A model generated the notes under the pieces. The model was given only the letters and a program-made list of their open reading frames with translations, was not told the DNA's origin and ran no database searches. From positions 1 through 43,025 of the forward strand of contig JBIOEJ010000038.1 in NCBI GenBank assembly GCA_044445965.1: a DNA stretch of 43,025 nucleotides. The letters run 5' to 3'. This DNA is from GAS188 sp044445965 (GTDB lineage: Bacteria > Pseudomonadota > Alphaproteobacteria > Rhizobiales > Beijerinckiaceae). Of the stretch, positions 39,659-43,025 are shown piece by piece (the stretch's first letter is position 1; every line of letters begins with the position of its first letter). The position numbers were made by a program, and so were the translations under genes.

Positions 39659-40765
39659 TTACGGCCTAAGTGAAAGCGACCTGTGGGCCGTTCGGCCGGC
39701 GATGAAACGGGCGAGAGGCGGCCCAAGCACGAGCACGATCACGAAACGCACGGTCTGGAGCGCCATCACGAAGGAGATATCGACCTTGCTCGATGCCGCA
39801 ATGATCGCAACCGAATCCATCCCGCCGGGGCTGGTGGCGAGATAAGCCGTCAGAGGGTCGACGCCGACGGTCTTGGTGAGGAGATAGCCGAGGCCGCCGC
39901 AGAAGGCGATCAACGCAAGGGTCGACAGGACGATTTGCGGCAGGGCGCGCGAGGCATGCGCAAGGATCCTCCGCGTGAAACCGAGGCCGATGTTCCAGCC
40001 GAGCAACGCATAGCTCGCAGCCAACAGCCATTGCGGAAGCTCGGTGGCGAGCAGTCCGGAGGCATGCAGAACCGAGCCGGCGATCATGGATAGCAGCATC
40101 GGCCCGGCGGGCCAGCGCAACATTCGGCCAAGGACGGCGGCGAAACCGGCAATCGTCAAGGTCTCGACGAATTGTAGCCAATGGATCGGAGCGAAGACAG
40201 CGGTGGCCGGCGCGGCGGCGGCCGGCAAGTCCATCCAAAGGCGCGCCACCAACGAGGCCGTGAGCGCGACGAAGGCAACCCGCAGATATTGCATGAATGC
40301 GACCAGGCGGACATCGGCTCCAAAAGCTTCGGCCATCAGCATCATGGCGCTGGCAGCGCCGGGCGAGGAACCCCACACGGCCGTCGTCCCGGGCAACACG
40401 CCCAAGAGGCTGATGAGCCATCCGAGCAGGCTGCTCGCGGCGATGACGGCGAGGGCGACCCCGAGAAAAAGCGGCCATTCCTGGAGGAAGGCGACGATGA
40501 TCTTGGGCGAGATCGCGCCGGCGATCAGGCAGCCGATGATCGCCTGGGAACCGATATAGGGCAGGCGCGGCACGCGGACCGTGCCGCCATTGGCGCCGAC
40601 GAGGATGCCTGCGACCAGCGGGCCGAGCAGCCGCGCTGCCGGCAGCCCCGCGATTTCGAAAAGCCCCGCAAACACCGCGGAGCCGGCGAGCAGCAGCCCC
40701 CATTGCGCGGCCGGGCGAAGCTTCTGCAGCGGCGCCTTACCCAGGGGAATTGAAGTCGCCGTCAT
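39659..40765 (-). CDS. AbrB family (AmoA-like) integral membrane protein
   Basis: A 368-residue membrane protein of Pfam AbrB (PF05145), which is unrelated to the DNA-binding AbrB. About ten hydrophobic helices arranged as two repeats; each carries a Pro-Gly-Gly type segment: LPGTTAVWGSSPGAASAMMLMAEAFGAD in the first and YLATSPGGMDSVAIIAASSKVD in the second. Called ammonia monooxygenase in some databases without evidence; a transport role is likelier. The ATG at 40765 has GAGG eight bases upstream. A longer frame to 40984 is not supported. Confidence 0.85.
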   Translation of the reverse strand: MTATSIPLGKAPLQKLRPAAQWGLLLAGSAVFAGLFEIAGLPAARLLGPLVAGILVGANGGTVRVPRLPYIGSQAIIGCLIAGAISPKIIVAFLQEWPLFLGVALAVIAASSLLGWLISLLGVLPGTTAVWGSSPGAASAMMLMAEAFGADVRLVAFMQYLRVAFVALTASLVARLWMDLPAAAAPATAVFAPIHWLQFVETLTIAGFAAVLGRMLRWPAGPMLLSMIAGSVLHASGLLATELPQWLLAASYALLGWNIGLGFTRRILAHASRALPQIVLSTLALIAFCGGLGYLLTKTVGVDPLTAYLATSPGGMDSVAIIAASSKVDISFVMALQTVRFVIVLVLGPPLARFIAGRTAHRSLSLRP

Positions 40766-40913
40766 GTGCCGATCCTCGGGGCTCCGGCTGTCCAACCTTG
40801 CGGGGCGACCGCCCCCCGTTGATAGCATCGAGGTCATGGCGCGACGACCCTTCGGCGGACCGGGCCCGCTGCAAATACAGCGAATCTGCGGCGCGTGGGG
40901 TCGCCCGCTCCGC

Positions 40914-41417
40914 TCATCGGCCATATCGCGGGGCACGCCGCTCGACCGGAGATGACTGGATGATCGAGGTATTGGTCTGGGCATAGGGGATCAACCGGTC
41001 GATCACCTCCTCGAGCTCTTCGACGCGCGCGACGAAGAGCTTGGCAATGAAGCAATCATCGCCCGTGATGCGGTCGCATTCGACGATCTGCGGGATCTCG
41101 TGCAGCAGTCGCGCGACCCGGTTGAGCTCGCCGATCATCGGGCGCACGCGGATATAAGCGCCGATCGCAAGGCCTAGCGCCTTGCGGTCGAGCCGCACCG
41201 AATAGCCTGCGATCACGCCTACATCCGCAAGGCGCTTCAGGCGCTCGCCGACGCTCTGGGGAGACATGCCGACCTGGCGCGCGATCTCGGCGAGCGGAGT
41301 GCGCGCATCCCTGTCGAGGGCGGCGATCAGGCGGGTATCGATCTCGTCGAGGTCGGTGCCACCGTTTCCACGAAGTTTTGGCATCTTTAGTTCCGATACA
41401 ACGTCAGAAACGCCCAT
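40914..41417 (-). CDS. Lrp/AsnC family transcriptional regulator
   Basis: A 167-residue regulator. N-terminal helix-turn-helix: LDEIDTRLIAALDRDARTPLAEIARQVGMSPQSVGERLKRLADVGVI; C-terminal RAM domain: IGAYIRVRPMIGELNRVARLLHEIPQIVECDRITGDDCFIAKLFV. It probably senses an amino acid. It is divergent from the EamA exporter across about 50 bases, the arrangement in which Lrp-type regulators control amino-acid exporters. The ATG at 41417 is used; ATG 41384 is possible. Confidence 0.92.
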   Translation of the reverse strand: MGVSDVVSELKMPKLRGNGGTDLDEIDTRLIAALDRDARTPLAEIARQVGMSPQSVGERLKRLADVGVIAGYSVRLDRKALGLAIGAYIRVRPMIGELNRVARLLHEIPQIVECDRITGDDCFIAKLFVARVEELEEVIDRLIPYAQTNTSIIQSSPVERRAPRYGR

Positions 41418-41469
41418 TTGCCTGTGAATCCATATCGCTGCAAGCCTATATATCTCCGATCATGTAGAA

Positions 41470-42342
41470 ATGAGCGTCGCAGAGCCCCGCACCGTCTCCC
41501 TCGCCCACCGTTTTCCCCCGCACGCCTTCTTCCTGGCGAGCGCGGTTTTCCATTATCTCGGGCCGTCCTTTGCCGTGCTGTTGTTCGCCCAAGTCGACGT
41601 GCTCGGTGTCGCTTGGCTGCGCATCGCGTCGGCGGCCGCCATCTTTTCCCTCTGGCGGCGTCCCTGGCGCCTGATCGCCAAGGCCGATCGGCGGACGCGC
41701 CTCCTGATGGTGGGGCTAGGCGCGACGCTCGCCGTCATGAACTGCGTCTTCTATCTCGCCATCGACCGCCTGCCACTCGCCACGGTGGCCTCGATCGAGT
41801 TCGTGGCGACCATCGGTGTCGCCCTCTTCGGCTTGCGCGGTCTGCGCAACCTCATGGCGCTGATCGCCGCTGTCGCCGGCGTCTACATGCTTATCGGCTT
41901 CGACTGGTCGACCGATTGGCTCGGCCTCGGTCTTGCGGTCGCGAACTCGGCGCTGTTTGCCCTTTACATCATTCTGGGACACGCGATCTCGCGGTCATCC
42001 GTCGGCAGCGGCGGCGTCGATGGCCTTGCCGCGGCGATGCTCATCGCCTTCGTCGTCGTCATGCCGATCGGCTTCGTGGAAGCGTGGCCGGCATTGATCA
42101 GTCCGACGCTGCTCGCAGCCGGAATAGGCGTCGGCGTCACCTCCTCGGTCATTCCGTATATCTGCGATCAGCTCGCCATGGCGCGCCTGCCGCGCGCCAC
42201 CTTCGCGCTGCTGCTGGCGCTGTTGCCGGCGACGGCCGCGATCGTCGGCGCCGTGGTGCTCCGCCAGATCCCGAATGCAGCGGAACTTTCAGGCATCGCG
42301 CTCGTCGTGCTCGGAGTGGCGCTTCACAAGGCGGAGCGTTAG
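41470..42342 (+). CDS. EamA-family exporter (RhtA-like)
   Basis: A 290-residue inner-membrane protein with ten predicted helices in two EamA repeats. The first half contains SAVFHYLGPSFAVLLF and YLAIDRLPLATVASIEFVATIGVAL; the second contains IPYICDQLAMARLPRATFALLLALLPATAAIVGAVVL. The pattern is closest to the threonine/homoserine exporter RhtA. The divergent Lrp/AsnC gene supports an amino-acid substrate. It starts at the ATG at 41470 and ends in a short basic tail. Confidence 0.88.
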   Translation: MSVAEPRTVSLAHRFPPHAFFLASAVFHYLGPSFAVLLFAQVDVLGVAWLRIASAAAIFSLWRRPWRLIAKADRRTRLLMVGLGATLAVMNCVFYLAIDRLPLATVASIEFVATIGVALFGLRGLRNLMALIAAVAGVYMLIGFDWSTDWLGLGLAVANSALFALYIILGHAISRSSVGSGGVDGLAAAMLIAFVVVMPIGFVEAWPALISPTLLAAGIGVGVTSSVIPYICDQLAMARLPRATFALLLALLPATAAIVGAVVLRQIPNAAELSGIALVVLGVALHKAER

Positions 42343-42422
42343 CGCGGCCAAAAAAGGCTCGCTTCGGCGGAAAGAGATCGCGGGCGCTCGACGTTGGGCC
42401 CGGCCAAAGCCGCGCTGTTGCT

Positions 42423-43025
42423 TCACAAGGCCGCACCCTGAGCCGCATTCGTTCGCGTGCGCCCATTCGCCATTTCGGCCGCCATCCGCCGCACCTCGTC
42501 CCCCAGCCGCTTGGCGAGCGCCTTGCGATCGCCATGGGAGACCTCGAACGGCTCGCCGAAGCGCAAGGTCACGTCGACCGGGCCGATCGACAGGAGGCGC
42601 CCGAGATGGGAGAGGAGCGACATATCGCCGTACCAGGCGACCGAAGGGCGGTCGGCCCGCCCGAGGGGCAGGCCGTCGAGGCCCGTATAGACGATCGATA
42701 GGGGCTGCACGAGGATCGGAGCCCCGCCGCCTCCACTCGCGCTCATCGCCTCGCGCACGGCAGCGAGCAGCGCCGGGCGGAAGGGCAGCACGCGATTGCC
42801 GTCCCCGGTGGTCCCTTCGCCGAACAGTACGATGGTATCGCCGGCGACCAGCCGATGCCCGATGAAGCGCGCGATATCCGCCGTCGCCGACCGCCTGGTC
42901 CGGTCGACGAAGATGGCGCGCTGCAGGCGCGCCAAGGTTCCGATGATCGGCCAGCCCGCGACCTCGGACTTCGCGACGAACGACAAAGGCACGAGCCCTC
43001 CGAGCACGACGATATCGAGCCAGGA
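42423..43025 (-). CDS. Lysophospholipid acyltransferase, PlsC/OlsA type (5' end outside the window)
   Basis: 200 residues of the protein are present. The first visible residues SWLDIVVLGG are the end of the family's NHxSWLD motif, whose His would lie just beyond the window edge; FVAKSEVAGWPIIG follows, and the second motif VLFGEGTTGDGNRVLPFRPAL corresponds to FPEGTRS of acylglycerolphosphate acyltransferases. It transfers an acyl chain to a lysophospholipid or lyso-ornithine lipid at the inner membrane; which one cannot be told. It is convergent with the EamA gene, about 80 bases apart. Confidence 0.88.
   Translation of the reverse strand, partial: SWLDIVVLGGLVPLSFVAKSEVAGWPIIGTLARLQRAIFVDRTRRSATADIARFIGHRLVAGDTIVLFGEGTTGDGNRVLPFRPALLAAVREAMSASGGGGAPILVQPLSIVYTGLDGLPLGRADRPSVAWYGDMSLLSHLGRLLSIGPVDVTLRFGEPFEVSHGDRKALAKRLGDEVRRMAAEMANGRTRTNAAQGAAL

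Overview
The window is a piece of a GC-rich chromosome from an alphaproteobacterium, most likely of the order Hyphomicrobiales (Rhizobiales). The evidence is the gene order miaB-phoH-ybeY-corC-lnt-XRE regulator-metK, the small DUF3126 and zf-CHCC proteins, a PAS_5/PilZ pair behind a CtrA-type box, and intergenic palindromic repeats ending in CTAG. The genus cannot be read from the sequence.

Layout, left to right. 1-5.1 kb: the end of a Gly/Tyr-rich secreted protein; an Hsp20 gene with a sigma32-like promoter and a leader hairpin that covers its ribosome binding site; DUF2244; endonuclease III; the two-domain malic enzyme MaeB behind two operator-like palindromes; and a HigA antitoxin next to a wrecked HigB toxin. 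5.1-16.4 kb: a double-palindrome repeat, a membrane protein, gamma-glutamyltransferase, a methyltransferase/glycosyltransferase pair, AspRS, a SnoaL-like protein, RNase D, HisI, a patatin, a CBS protein and a rhomboid. 16.4-25.8 kb: PAS_5 and PilZ genes, a ParBc_2 protein, two c-type cytochromes, a gamma-carbonic anhydrase with a frameshift, DUF3126, CysE, an alpha/beta hydrolase, a zinc-finger protein, a flavin monooxygenase and another Tyr-rich secreted protein.

25.8-31.7 kb: a cassette that looks accessory. It lies between a broken 3' copy of tRNA-Thr(GGT) and the intact tRNA gene, in direct orientation. It holds a frameshifted hybrid histidine kinase, a divergent single-domain response regulator, a TadG-like surface protein and an EAL-domain protein. 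No integrase is visible. 31.7-43.0 kb: the conserved housekeeping run metK to miaB, then an AbrB-family membrane protein, an Lrp/AsnC regulator divergent from an EamA exporter, and a truncated PlsC acyltransferase.

The most unusual material is in the repeats. Family R1 is a 168-bp element made of two adjacent hairpins. It occurs twice in opposite orientation, and in both cases its CTAG end supplies the stop codon of the neighbouring gene (higA, cysE). Family R2 is a roughly 65-130-bp palindromic repeat with four copies, and every copy touches a coding end. It is translated in the same frame as about 42 residues ahead of the signal peptide of a dihaem cytochrome and as the last 41 residues of YbeY. 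It also gives the tail of the EAL protein and the stop codon of the XRE regulator. This resembles the in-frame palindromic elements known from Rickettsia and deserves a genome-wide check.
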